From: Brumimicrobium oceani
GTDB taxonomy: Bacteria > Bacteroidota > Bacteroidia > Flavobacteriales_D > Crocinitomicaceae
NCBI RefSeq assembly: GCF_003143775.1
Contig: NZ_QFRJ01000001.1
Span: forward strand, 62,001-126,000
Direction of reading: 5' to 3'
Length of the DNA stretch: 64,000 bases
The translations under genes and the position numbers were made by a program. Numbering within the stretch: position 1 is the stretch's first letter; each line of letters starts with the position of its first letter. Shown piece by piece: positions 8,362 to 16,577 of the stretch. Under the pieces are notes generated by a model, which made no database searches, had not been told where the DNA came from, and worked only from the letters and a program-made list of their open reading frames with translations.

Positions 8362-8784
8362 TTACTGCTTAATTAATTGTTGAACTAGAACTTGTCTTAA
8401 TTGCTTTAGCGTGTTCTGGATTCGCTTGTAGTTCTCTTCTTGCTGCTCTAATTGTAAAAGTGATGAGACAGTCTTCTTAATTGCTTCGGGCTTGTTATAA
8501 GTGATTTTTTGAGCATCCTTAATAATTTTGATGAGGTCATTTTTCCTTATGAAAGGAATCACAGATCCTACTAAAGCAATTTGAAATTGTTTTCCTTGAT
8601 GCAGGGAGTAAACAATCCAGTACAAGCTTTCTTTTTCACTTTCCGAGTTGCAGCTTATCACAAAGCAATTCGGGCAAGGCTTTTTGAGTGGTTTTCCACT
8701 GTTCAATCCTTTATTCAGGATAAAGAAGTGCGGGCCTTTATACACGCCTTTTTGTCGATAGGTAATCATTTTGAAATTAGACAT
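8362..8784 (-). CDS. DUF6943-like protein of Bacteroidota mobile elements
   Basis: Starting at MSNFKMITY (8784) gives 141 residues; the in-frame ATG 24 codons upstream is rejected because the family-like part begins at MSNF. Recognisable phrases are GPHFFILNKGLNSGKPL, CPNCFVI and LYWIVYSLHQGKQF, followed by a helical Gln/Lys-rich C-terminus. I associate this pattern with DUF6943, found near conjugation genes of Bacteroidota integrative elements; function unknown. It borders the structured noncoding region at 8.9-10.9 kb, suggesting both came from one conjugative element (inference). Confidence 0.6.
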   Translation of the reverse strand: MSNFKMITYRQKGVYKGPHFFILNKGLNSGKPLKKPCPNCFVISCNSESEKESLYWIVYSLHQGKQFQIALVGSVIPFIRKNDLIKIIKDAQKITYNKPEAIKKTVSSLLQLEQQEENYKRIQNTLKQLRQVLVQQLIKQ

Positions 8785-8896
8785 AACTACTTGTTTAAAA
8801 ATTAAGTGTTGTCTAAGTCGCTTCGCTCCGCCCTTAATTCCAAAAGAAAAAACCAAAGAAAACGACCAAAAAGGCCGAAAAAAAAGGAAAAAAGAA

Positions 8897-8987
8897 AGCT
8901 CATTCCTCAGGGCTAAAAAGCAGGTTTGTCAAGGTTTTTGACGATAAAAAATTTGACTCCTGCAGTTAAGCCAAAAAATGAATGAGC
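8897..8987. ncRNA. 91-nt nested stem-loop, candidate structured RNA or DNA element
   Basis: Four nested pairings in order: GCTCATTC (8897-8904) with GAATGAGC (8980-8987); GGCT (8910-8913) with AGCC (8969-8972); GCAGG (8919-8923) with CCTGC (8959-8963); GTCAA (8927-8931) with TTGAC (8953-8957). No coding frame crosses it convincingly. The strand of any transcript is unknown. Confidence 0.45.
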
Positions 8988-8995
8988 ACCTTTTG

Positions 8996-9098
8996 ATAAA
9001 AGCAAATGATAGTTAGAATGTAATCACAAAATTATTATTGCAAAACCCGGAGGGCTCGACCTTTACAAAGCTGTGGTTAGCCCTATCTTTGCTTTTAT
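8996..9098. ncRNA. 103-nt stem-loop with 16-bp outer stem
   Basis: The outer stem pairs ATAAAAGCAAA-T-GATAG (8996-9012) with CTATCTTTGCTTTTAT (9083-9098), 16 pairs with a one-base bulge; inside it GGCT (9053-9056) pairs with AGCC (9079-9082). A T-rich stretch follows on the plus strand, so the 3' side could act as a terminator of a plus-strand transcript. It starts 9 bp after the preceding nested stem-loop. Confidence 0.45.
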
Positions 9099-9180
9099 TT
9101 TTTTATTTTATTCTCTCAGAGTTAAGGTAGATGCCTTTTTATATCGAAGCTTAGATTTATATCAAAATGGTAAATGAAAG

Positions 9181-9393
9181 TTCGGAGGTATTACTTTTTT
9201 AAATCAAGTGTGGGTGTTTTTTCGTTGTGATGTGGTTCAACAAGCTACCAATCATATATTACTGTAGAAATATAGATTGGAATGGAGTCGAAAAATAAGC
9301 CCACTCTTGACTTGGATTATGTTTTAATGGAACGTTAAGCTTAAAGTAGCTGCTGACCTTTTGGGAGGCTGCTGCAGTTAATCGGAAATGCTA
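9181..9393. repeat. Structured repeat unit 1 of a diverged array
   Basis: The unit opens with TTCGGAGGTATTA. Outer arms TCAAGTGTGGG (9204-9214) and CCCACTCTTGA (9300-9310) enclose an inner hairpin CCAATC/GATTGG. A second hairpin then pairs GTAGC-T-GCT (9346-9354) with GGC-T-GCTGC (9367-9375), keeping a central T-T mismatch. The unit ends AATGCTA. The same order of elements recurs at 9463, 9804 (partial) and 10067. Confidence 0.65.
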
Positions 9394-9462
9394 GTTGGAA
9401 AGCTGAGCTATTGCTTTGTGATAGGAGGCAAGTAATCAGACGAAGGGAAATCTTCTTTCTGT

Positions 9463-9663
9463 TTCGGAGGTATAAGTTTTTCAAGTGTATGAGTTTTTGA
9501 GTTTGCAGAGATATGATTTTGTAAGAGCTAATCAATGACATAAACTTTAATGCACTTTGCAGAAGGAAACACATACTCTTGGCTTCATTAATTTTAAATT
9601 GGAAGGAAATGCTAAAATACCTGCTGACTTTTTAGGAAGCTGGTAGTTTTTAGAGAAATGTTA
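9463..9663. repeat. Structured repeat unit 2
   Basis: It opens with TTCGGAGGTATAA. The outer arms CAAGTGTATGAG (9482-9493) and CACATACTCTTG (9570-9581) have changed together relative to unit 1. The second hairpin pairs ACC-T-GCT (9619-9625) with AGC-T-GGT (9638-9644), again with the T-T mismatch. It ends AATGTTA. Confidence 0.6.
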
Positions 9664-9803
9664 GTCGGAAGCTAAACTCTTTTTACGAAGCTAATAATTA
9701 TGATTAAAGCATCTTTTTTCTTTGCTAACGCTTAATCGTTTGGAGATAGGCTTTGGTTTGAAATAACTATTAAAATCTCTTTCTTATTAAAACCAACGGC
9801 TGA

Positions 9804-9930
9804 TTCGGAGGTAATGTAGGAGTATTCTTTTTGTGCCAATTAACACTGATAATAAAACAGGAAATACAGCCTTGAGCCTCTACCCATTCAAGAACGAAGG
9901 ATTAATGATTTATTTTTAGATAAAGCATAA
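9804..9930. repeat. Degenerate structured repeat unit 3
   Basis: It opens with TTCGGAGGTAATG at 9804 and keeps a weak arm pairing (AGTATTC with GAAATAC, near 9823 and 9861), but the second hairpin is missing. It runs up to the next TTCGGAGG word at 9931. It is probably a decayed copy. Confidence 0.35.
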
Positions 9931-10066
9931 TTCGGAGGACGCGAGCCGCCTTGCGAGTGGAACGAAGGGGGGAATGGAGAGTGAGAAACAGAGCGATAGC
10001 GGAGTGGAGCGCGGGAATGACCTCTGTGCTTTTTGGCACACGAGGGGCGGTTCCAGTTTTTTGACT
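9931..10066. other. GC-rich noncoding segment inside the array
   Basis: This stretch is clearly richer in G (runs such as GGAACGAAGGGGGG and GAGTGGAGCGCGGG) than the surrounding AT-rich DNA. The only open frames are short and lack recognisable content. It separates the third and fourth repeat units and may be an insertion into unit 3/4. Confidence 0.4.
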
Positions 10067-10276
10067 TCGAAGGGATAATGTTTTACAAGGGTGGGATTGT
10101 TTTTTAATTGTAATGTGTTTCGGTAGACTCAATATTATTTTTTTTGTAGAAACTATTAAAATAGAAAGAGACGAAAAACAATCCCACTCTTGACTTGATA
10201 AATGTAAGATAGAATGTAAATGCTTAAGTGCTTGCTGACCTTTTTCGGGCAGCTTGCACCTCCTAGGGTAATGCTA
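10067..10276. repeat. Structured repeat unit 4
   Basis: It opens with TTCGAAGGGATAA. Outer arms CAAGGGTGGGATTGTTTTT (10086-10104) and AAAAACAATCCCACTCTTG (10174-10192) pair at 18 of 19 positions. The second hairpin pairs GTGC-TT-GCTG (10228-10237) with CAGC-TT-GCAC (10250-10259), with two T-T mismatches in the position of the single one in units 1 and 2. It ends AATGCTA. Confidence 0.65.
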
Positions 10277-10506
10277 AAAAACTGGAATCGCCCTGAAGCC
10301 TGAGAGACTAGCAGGCGAGCCAGACAAGACGCTGCGGTGACACCCCATTAATAGGGAGAGGGAGAGTTTGAGGCACGAGAACTTTTCCTCACCTTTAAGG
10401 GGTTTGGGGTGGCAAAGTAGCAGCAACTGAATGAGGAGACACCCACAGCGAGAAAAATAAGTGGAATGTGGCGCGCGGAGTTTCCGAGCACGACACAATG
10501 GAACGG

Positions 10507-10554
10507 TAAAAACAAGCCCGGAGTGCAACGGAGCTTTGTATAGGCTTGTTTTTA
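10507..10554. terminator. 12-bp perfect hairpin, terminator-like
   Basis: TAAAAACAAGCC (10507-10518) pairs perfectly with GGCTTGTTTTTA (10543-10554), followed by TATTTTTT on the plus strand. The interval 10277-10506 before it is GC-rich and holds no convincing gene. It could end a plus-strand transcript crossing the repeat array, or be part of a transfer-origin region. Confidence 0.5.
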
Positions 10555-10686
10555 TATTTTTTGAGCAGTGAGGTGTTGACGATTGAAGACCTTATTTCCT
10601 GTGCCATACAATCGTCAGTTGGAACCAATTTATGCGAAGCAAGAACCAAAAAATCGTCAGTTGTTGGATAAACCACAAGTTTGGAA

Positions 10687-10727
10687 ACTTGCGGTAGCCT
10701 TTGGAAGACTTGCGGTAGCCTTTGGAA
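10687..10727. repeat. 20-bp tandem direct repeat
   Basis: ACTTGCGGTAGCCTTTGGAA occurs at 10687-10706 and again at 10708-10727, one base apart. A word AATCGTCAGTTG is also repeated just upstream (about 10609 and 10651). No gene is evident; protein-binding or transfer-origin use is possible. Confidence 0.7.
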
Positions 10728-10826
10728 CGGTGGGGTATTTTATCAAAGAGTAATCTTTATTTTGGAAGGATTACTTTACGCCCCGTGGGAAACGGATAGC
10801 TTTTTGAACTGTTTTGCACAGGAACA

Positions 10827-10866
10827 CACTATTACAAAGCGACCTTGGAATGCTCTTGTAATAGTG
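10827..10866. repeat. 11-bp perfect inverted repeat
   Basis: CACTATTACAA (10827-10837) and TTGTAATAGTG (10856-10866) are perfectly complementary with an 18-nt loop. There is no T-run. It lies 59 bp beyond the 3' end of the TIGR04141-like gene and could terminate that gene, or be a nic-adjacent inverted repeat of a decayed conjugative element. Confidence 0.55.
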
Positions 10867-10924
10867 ATGTTTGCGTAGCAAAAACAGGAGAAAACTAGGA
10901 GGTGGAGACGGATTAGGCGCAAAA

Positions 10925-12658
10925 TTAAAAACATTCACTATTATCAATTATTTCAATCGATAAATCATAATACTCGGTTCTCATCTCAGTATAACATTGT
11001 ATTAAAGATATTTTAGCGATGTTAGAAGAGTATTTTGAAATATCCTTAATTATATGCTTGTTTAAAAGATGACCTGTTATTGCCATTACATAGATGATTT
11101 TCTTGGTTTTAAATAGATTAATGAAACCTTCTTCTGTAAGACCATTATTTCTTTCTTTTTTTAGAAGTTGTTTAAAAATAGATTTTAGAAAAGTATTTTC
11201 ATCATCCTTTAGATCGTTCTTTAGTCTTCTTGCTGAGGAGGTAATTTGACTATATAACTCTCTCATTTCGGTCGAAAAACCATATTTAACATGGCACAAG
11301 TATATTTTCTCTTTTTCTATATGAAGCACATCAGCCAGCTCAATTGAGTCAACTATTATCCTATCAAGCACCAGATAATTATCTTTTAAATATCGATCAT
11401 TATAATCAGCTTCATTTTCTCTTTTTTCAAGATCATTCTTCCGCCACTTTTCAGATAGAATAGAGTTATTTAAATTATGATTTGATAAAATTTCTGCAGA
11501 ACGATTATTCATTTCAACTATAAAGATCTCTCTCAATTTATACCATTTAGAATCAAGAAAAATATATGTTCCTATCTTTTTAAGATGAAGCTCAGAATTT
11601 AAATGGTAAAGTAAAGCTGTCCTAAAAATTTTACGACGATTTTTATAGGTAAGTATATATATGTTATAAATTTTGTGCTTAAAAGTGCCAAGATTATTAT
11701 CGTAATTGTTGACTGAAAGAAACTCTAGTATGATTCGCAGTATGTCAGTTTTATTTGATGTAGTACCAATTTTAATATACTTATCATTATCTTTTTTTAA
11801 TTTGATAATGTATTCATCAGCACTATAAAACTCCTCTATTTTACCGGGATAACATATTTCGAAGTTAGATAGCTTTCCTTTTATTATGTTTTTTCTTTCA
11901 TTGAAAAGCAAATTAATTAAACCAGGCTCAAGATTTTTCGCGATAATGTTTTTATCAGTTATTTCTTTATATGAGCTAAAAAAGTCATTTGGATGAATTG
12001 TTTCAATATATTCTAAAGTTTCTATTAATAAGCATAACTCTGAAAATGAAAGCTTCTTATTTAAGTTGAAACCAGTGGAAATATTGAGTATAATGTGTGG
12101 AGACTTTGATGTGATAAAACTATCAAACAGTAAATCAGCCTTTTCGTTAGAAAGTTTTATTTTGAGCTCGGTTGGTATTTTTCCAAACTTAATATAATCC
12201 ATTATTCTATAATTATCTTTAAACTGCTCTTGCATGCCAGCTCTTAATCCTGTAACGCCTCTAGTCTTTATAGAAATGATTTCATCTTTTGCAGGGCTCA
12301 TTATCCTGGAATAGGTATTTAGACCATATGACTGATCTAAATATGGTATTAAATATTTATAAAACGCACCTCCAACAATAGAGAAAATACCAGAGCTAGT
12401 GTTGATTAATAAGACTAAGGACGGCATTTTATACTGGAGTGAAAATTCGTTCACATATTCTGTAGGAAAAAATTTTGACCATTCTGATTCTTTATCATCA
12501 GATTCAATAACTATTAACTTCCCTTCATTCTCATTAAAAACAATATCTTTCTCTTTATATATTTTTCCATTTGTAACCAAATGAGTTTTTATTTCCTCGT
12601 AAACTTTTTTGAAGCTGTATTGAGATTCGATTTTATAGATGGTAGGATTTTGTTTCAT
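10925..12658 (-). CDS. TIGR04141/DUF6119-type sporadically distributed protein
   Basis: The 577-residue protein matches my memory of TIGR04141 (DUF6119): an N-terminal phrase SLVLLINTSSGIFSIVGG, then FYKYLIPYLDQSYGLN and TRGVTGLRAGMQEQF, and a C-terminal phrase IYLCHVKYGFSTEMRELYSQ before SSARRL. This family occurs patchily in bacterial accessory regions and is suspected to be part of conflict systems; no biochemical role is established to my knowledge. It begins 8 bp after the stop of the gene at 12667, so the two are one operon. It is the last gene before the structured noncoding region. Confidence 0.7.
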   Translation of the reverse strand: MKQNPTIYKIESQYSFKKVYEEIKTHLVTNGKIYKEKDIVFNENEGKLIVIESDDKESEWSKFFPTEYVNEFSLQYKMPSLVLLINTSSGIFSIVGGAFYKYLIPYLDQSYGLNTYSRIMSPAKDEIISIKTRGVTGLRAGMQEQFKDNYRIMDYIKFGKIPTELKIKLSNEKADLLFDSFITSKSPHIILNISTGFNLNKKLSFSELCLLIETLEYIETIHPNDFFSSYKEITDKNIIAKNLEPGLINLLFNERKNIIKGKLSNFEICYPGKIEEFYSADEYIIKLKKDNDKYIKIGTTSNKTDILRIILEFLSVNNYDNNLGTFKHKIYNIYILTYKNRRKIFRTALLYHLNSELHLKKIGTYIFLDSKWYKLREIFIVEMNNRSAEILSNHNLNNSILSEKWRKNDLEKRENEADYNDRYLKDNYLVLDRIIVDSIELADVLHIEKEKIYLCHVKYGFSTEMRELYSQITSSARRLKNDLKDDENTFLKSIFKQLLKKERNNGLTEEGFINLFKTKKIIYVMAITGHLLNKHIIKDISKYSSNIAKISLIQCYTEMRTEYYDLSIEIIDNSECF

Positions 12659-12666
12659 ATGATTGG

Positions 12667-13314
12667 TTAATTTATTTTACTAGATAATTTTAAATCCAGA
12701 ACTTCCTTCATTTGAAATATTTCAGAGTATCTTTCTAAACTTCCAATATTGATTTTGATGGGTTCAACTATTTCATTTTCGACATAAAACCTGAATTCCT
12801 TTTGATATTGATACTCTAAAGGCTTTTCAAATACATTTAATTCTTTGCTCTCTTTATTTTTATCATAATAATTTACAAATCCATGATGAAAATTAAACCC
12901 TATTCTTGTTAATTCAGTTTCAACTGCCTCTAAAAAATATTTAATATCCTTTATCATTAAACAATGTGTACCAAACCTTTGGTTCCTTTCATCTAATTCA
13001 AAAATATCAGGTTGAGAAAAACCATGTGAGGAAATACAATAAAGGGAATAAATATTACCTATAACTTCTTGGTAAGACTCAATTAGATGAACTCTTTTAT
13101 AGTTAAATTCTTTGGTAATTCCAGGGATTTTAAACTTTCCAGGAAGTGAATTTACTATGCGGGAAGCGCCTTCATATTTATCTCCTCTTAAAAAATCATC
13201 ATTTGTTTTTCTATGTTGTTCAATTGTGTTGATGAAAACAGTGCCGTTTTCATATAGATCACGAATATTCTTTTCACTACCAAATTTCAAAAACAAAGCT
13301 ATTTCATGTGTCAT
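12667..13314 (-). CDS. Uncharacterised 215-aa protein, partner of the TIGR04141-type gene
   Basis: The protein begins with LFLKFGSEKNIRDLYENG followed by FINTIEQHRK and RGDKYEG, and ends with a phrase QYQKEFRFYVENEIVEP. This layout (short residency phrase near the N-terminus, a conserved E-F-R near the C-terminus) recalls DUF2971-like proteins, but no family can be assigned firmly. It lies directly upstream of the TIGR04141-type gene with an 8-bp gap, so the pair is probably translationally linked and may form one conflict module (inference). Confidence 0.6.
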   Translation of the reverse strand: MTHEIALFLKFGSEKNIRDLYENGTVFINTIEQHRKTNDDFLRGDKYEGASRIVNSLPGKFKIPGITKEFNYKRVHLIESYQEVIGNIYSLYCISSHGFSQPDIFELDERNQRFGTHCLMIKDIKYFLEAVETELTRIGFNFHHGFVNYYDKNKESKELNVFEKPLEYQYQKEFRFYVENEIVEPIKINIGSLERYSEIFQMKEVLDLKLSSKIN

Positions 13315-13338
13315 AGTTTACAAATGTTTAATTAATTC

Positions 13339-13470
13339 CTACATCCCTCTTGTCAATTCCTTAGCCTTATCAAGTGTATAAGCCCCATCTACTGGTTTTT
13401 GGTCGAATACCATGAAGTAGGCGAAGTTATGGCCAGCTCTCCTAGCTCTAGTTGTGCTTCGGTAAATTTC
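13339..13470 (-). pseudogene. Coding remnant between two defence genes
   Basis: On the minus strand a stop-free stretch reads EIYRSTTRARRAGHNFAYF, then MVFDQKPVDGAYTLDKAKEL, and ends RGM-stop at 13339-13341. It looks like natural protein sequence rather than noise, yet has no start codon and is cut off by a stop next to the end of the preceding gene. Reading frame +1 offers MKFTEAQLELGEL, reminiscent of restriction-subunit N-termini, before it stops. I take this as the scar of a deleted gene. The family is not recognised. Confidence 0.35.
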
Positions 13471-13472
13471 AT

Positions 13473-15014
13473 TTATAGTTTTTGTTTTTTAAGCAACCAA
13501 ACTCCTTCTTTTCGACCACCTTCGCGCTCTATGAAGTTTTCTTCTCTTAATTTTTTAATGTAGGTTTGAACAGAACGCTCTGTAACTCCTAAAATTGATC
13601 CTATTTCTTCTGCTGTAATTTCAGGATAAATTATTATGAGCTCTAAGGTTAGTATTTGATTAGGAAGTTTCTTTCCTGAAACTTTCCCGAAGCTTTCCCG
13701 AAGCTTTCCCGAAGTTATCCCGAAATCCTCCATAAAATAAGTCGTAATTGACTCAAAATTCTCATGTAGAAGATTAATATTTTCTTTGGTTGATGCCTTT
13801 CGACGTTCCGAAATTGTTCCAAAATCATATTGTAATTCTGTTAATACAAGTTTTTGTTTTGCTTTAAAGTCAACTACCTGTTCTCCTAATTGGGTATTAC
13901 CAAGTTGGGTATTAGCGAGTTGATGAGGTTTTTCTAGAATAGCTTTCGGGAAAGTCATTCTTAAAAAGTTTTCAGAAAATTTAAAACATTCCCTTCCATA
14001 GTATTCTAAAATTCTAGGTACACCAGAACCCAATTGCTCAACTAAGCCCAGGTCTTTATAAATACGCATTAGTTCTTTATTTCTCGGAACTGAAAACCCT
14101 TCAAAGAATTCGTCTTTACTTAATCCATTAGGCAAACCGCCTGTAGAAGTGATTTCTATTCTGTCATCGAAAATCTCAAATTTTGGTGGTACTTCAGTTG
14201 TGTAATCATTGTGTACGAATGCATTTAATATCGCTTCTCGCAATGCAATGGATGACCATGGACGTTTGTCTATTCGTTCCGTTGAAGTAATGCTTGTATC
14301 GCTTCTGTTTTCAAGTTCTATTTTGTCTAAAACTTGTTTTGTCGCTTTGATTAAAGACTCATACCCGAAATCAGGATTCTCTGCTAAATCTACTCTTGTT
14401 AAACCATTGTATTTTGCCAACTTAATTGAAGTACCATTTTCATCTGCCATTAAATAAGCGACATAATTGTATTCACCTTTTTCAGTTAACAGTTCAAGGT
14501 TCTTCGCGAAATTTTTATTGAGTGTGATGCCTTTTCCTTCATAATAGATTTTCAGTTGCTCGAAAGTGAGGTCTTGCCGGCTCGATCTAATTTTACCGAT
14601 TGATGTTTTGGTTCTTTTGGCAAACAATTCATCAATCAATTTTTGAGGCATGGGATCCGCTGCAGTTCCATTACGGATGTAAGCCCCCTTTTCAGACATG
14701 CCGTATTTGCGTTTGTAATAGGGCTTTTCTGAACCACTAGCTACAGTAATCTTGATAATGTCTTTGTCGTCTTTTTCCTCCGAACTTATATCAAACAATC
14801 CCATGCAGGAAGGAATGATATTGGTTTTTAGACGATCCTTGATTTTGAGCATATCGCCATCTATATCCTCAACGCCTACAACTGTTCCCGTTTTATCAAT
14901 TCCAATATAAATAAAACCACCTTCATTGTAGTTGAGGAAAGCGATTACTTCTTTCTCCAGGTCAATCTCCTTGGTGAGCTTCTCTTTGAATTCTATGCGG
15001 TTTGTTTCGGGCAT
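13473..15014 (-). CDS. AlbA_2/Schlafen-type ATP-binding transcriptional regulator
   Basis: 513 residues. The N-terminal 120 residues form a divergent AAA_4/AlbA_2 (Schlafen-like) domain (RIEFKEKLTKEIDLEKEVIAF, GGFIYIGID). Residues about 250-350 carry a GHKL-like ATP-binding C-domain (ALREAILNAFVHNDY, DRIEITSTGGLPNG, GLVEQLGSGVPRI). A winged helix sits at the C-terminus (ITAEEIGSILGVTERSVQTY). A low-complexity linker includes NTQLGNTQLGEQ and tandem CCCGAA-rich DNA at 13679-13725. Such proteins are often regulators inside defence islands. It diverges from the HNH gene at 15296, leaving a 281-bp shared upstream region. Confidence 0.8.
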   Translation of the reverse strand: MPETNRIEFKEKLTKEIDLEKEVIAFLNYNEGGFIYIGIDKTGTVVGVEDIDGDMLKIKDRLKTNIIPSCMGLFDISSEEKDDKDIIKITVASGSEKPYYKRKYGMSEKGAYIRNGTAADPMPQKLIDELFAKRTKTSIGKIRSSRQDLTFEQLKIYYEGKGITLNKNFAKNLELLTEKGEYNYVAYLMADENGTSIKLAKYNGLTRVDLAENPDFGYESLIKATKQVLDKIELENRSDTSITSTERIDKRPWSSIALREAILNAFVHNDYTTEVPPKFEIFDDRIEITSTGGLPNGLSKDEFFEGFSVPRNKELMRIYKDLGLVEQLGSGVPRILEYYGRECFKFSENFLRMTFPKAILEKPHQLANTQLGNTQLGEQVVDFKAKQKLVLTELQYDFGTISERRKASTKENINLLHENFESITTYFMEDFGITSGKLRESFGKVSGKKLPNQILTLELIIIYPEITAEEIGSILGVTERSVQTYIKKLREENFIEREGGRKEGVWLLKKQKL

Positions 15015-15295
15015 GGTGTTTTTGTTGTTGCTAATATCGTGATTATATTTTAATTATGTTTGAGTCTCGTTTTTGATGTAATAAATCCTTAATTAATCAA
15101 AAAAGTCTTATTTAGATTTTGGTAAGATAGGTTGATTTAATTAAATAAACTTAAAGGTGAAATGAGTTTTTTGAAAATAGATAAAGGATAAGAAAATATC
15201 ATGGTAGAGTATTAGCATTTGGATCTACATTATTGATTGAAATTAGTCTTATAGGCCTAAAAACACTATTATTGATTAGAAAGTAAATGTAAATA

Positions 15296-16501
15296 ATGGG
15301 AACGAGTAAAAAAAAATGTATTGTTTGTAATCAAATTAAAAATGAAACTGAATTTAATCGGGAGCATGTTATTCCTGAAACTATCGGAGGGGTTTATGAA
15401 ATTAAATCAGTTTGTATATTATGTAATGAAAGATTTGGTAAAAAGATAGACACACCTCTGGTAAATCATAAGGTTATTTTGATCAACAGACATGAGTATA
15501 AACTAAAAAGAGGTGGTTACCGAGGTATACCTAATCCTTTTAAAGGTATTTATGTCCAAGATAATGGCGAAAAATATACAGTTAATTTTAATCAAGAAGG
15601 AGAGGCTACTGCTGACATACTACCTAAGTTTGAAGATAATGTTCTGGAAAATAATAAGAGGGTTGGAAAATTAACAATTGCTAAAAAAGATATGGATAAA
15701 ATTCCTAGAATTATAAATCGGGAGTTAATTAATCGTAAATTGTACATGCTCGACAAGATTATGCCTGAACCGATTGAAATTCAGGGTGAAGAACTTGTTT
15801 TAATTGAAAGAACGAATAACAATCCCTTAATATTTGGTGCTTTAAAAATTGCTTATGAATTCTGCCATGAAGTTGTCCCGAATTATGTAAATGATGAGTT
15901 ATCGGAGAAATACAGGAAAGTACTACTTAAACCAATTGACGAAGATAATATTGGTAAATTTTTAATAAAAGATGAAGTTCTTATTAATGCGTTCTTAAAT
16001 AGGGTTTTAAAAATTGATACAATTGAAAAACATCATCATTTAATATTCCTTACTCCTGTTAAGAATAGAGGGACATTTTGCTTTATAAAGCTATTTCAAA
16101 TGACTGTTCTTATCAAAATGTCAAAAAAGGAAATGTTAGAGAATGAGGTTATACTATTTAATGATGTAATTCAGGGTAAATGTGGAATGCAGATTCCTGT
16201 TAATATTAAGTCTTTTGATGTCAAATTAAAATTGGCCGATGATAAATCAAAACCTAAAGGTGCGTTAACTAATGACAATGGTCAAACCCCAGTATTTAAT
16301 GAGAAAGGGGAGATATTGTATAATCATTTAGATAAATTGATAGGAGCAGAATATATAGTTCCAAAACGAAATGAGTTCATTTCCAAAAGCATGAAAATTA
16401 GACAAGAATTTTCAAATAATAATTTTTATTTAAAAGGAACAGATGAAACGGGTCTTTTGAAAATTGAAGCAATAGAGTTTAAGGTGAGACTTTTAATTTA
16501 A
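15296..16501 (+). CDS. HNH-type nuclease-like protein
   Basis: The first 60 residues contain a zinc-ribbon HNH signature: CIVC at residues 9-12, then REHVIPETIGG (the H-V-I-P core) and CILCNERFG. The remaining 340 residues have no recognised motif but include a possible regulatory region. HNH domains cut or nick DNA. It is transcribed toward the AbiGi-like gene, and the two ends converge with a 76-bp gap. It may be a stand-alone restriction nuclease (inference). Confidence 0.65.
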   Translation: MGTSKKKCIVCNQIKNETEFNREHVIPETIGGVYEIKSVCILCNERFGKKIDTPLVNHKVILINRHEYKLKRGGYRGIPNPFKGIYVQDNGEKYTVNFNQEGEATADILPKFEDNVLENNKRVGKLTIAKKDMDKIPRIINRELINRKLYMLDKIMPEPIEIQGEELVLIERTNNNPLIFGALKIAYEFCHEVVPNYVNDELSEKYRKVLLKPIDEDNIGKFLIKDEVLINAFLNRVLKIDTIEKHHHLIFLTPVKNRGTFCFIKLFQMTVLIKMSKKEMLENEVILFNDVIQGKCGMQIPVNIKSFDVKLKLADDKSKPKGALTNDNGQTPVFNEKGEILYNHLDKLIGAEYIVPKRNEFISKSMKIRQEFSNNNFYLKGTDETGLLKIEAIEFKVRLLI

Positions 16502-16577
16502 AGTGATCTCGTTAATATTTTAGGAAAGTTCTTTTTTTAGTATAAGGACCTTTTTAAGTAATTTGAGTATCTTTAAA

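Noticed and set aside
8581-8805. Plus-strand frame antisense to the DUF6943-like gene
   Set aside because: Shadow of the real minus-strand gene; no natural protein features.
9341-9574. Minus-strand 77-aa frame inside the structured array
   Set aside because: It crosses the hairpins and repeat boundaries and has no recognisable composition.
9181-10276. Integron attC-like cassette array
   Set aside because: No integron integrase, no consistent R-site/GTTRRRY core pair in the units, and no cassette genes between them.
9181-10276. CRISPR array
   Set aside because: Units are 263-341 bp and diverged, without short identical repeats and spacers; no cas genes in the window.
10274-10676. Two overlapping minus-strand frames (84 and 93 aa)
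   Set aside because: Pro/Cys/Ser-rich, overlapping and crossing a perfect hairpin; typical chance frames in GC-rich noncoding DNA.
10681-10878. Plus-strand 65-aa frame
   Set aside because: It is the translation of the 20-bp tandem repeat and the 11-bp inverted repeat; no leader or homologous look.
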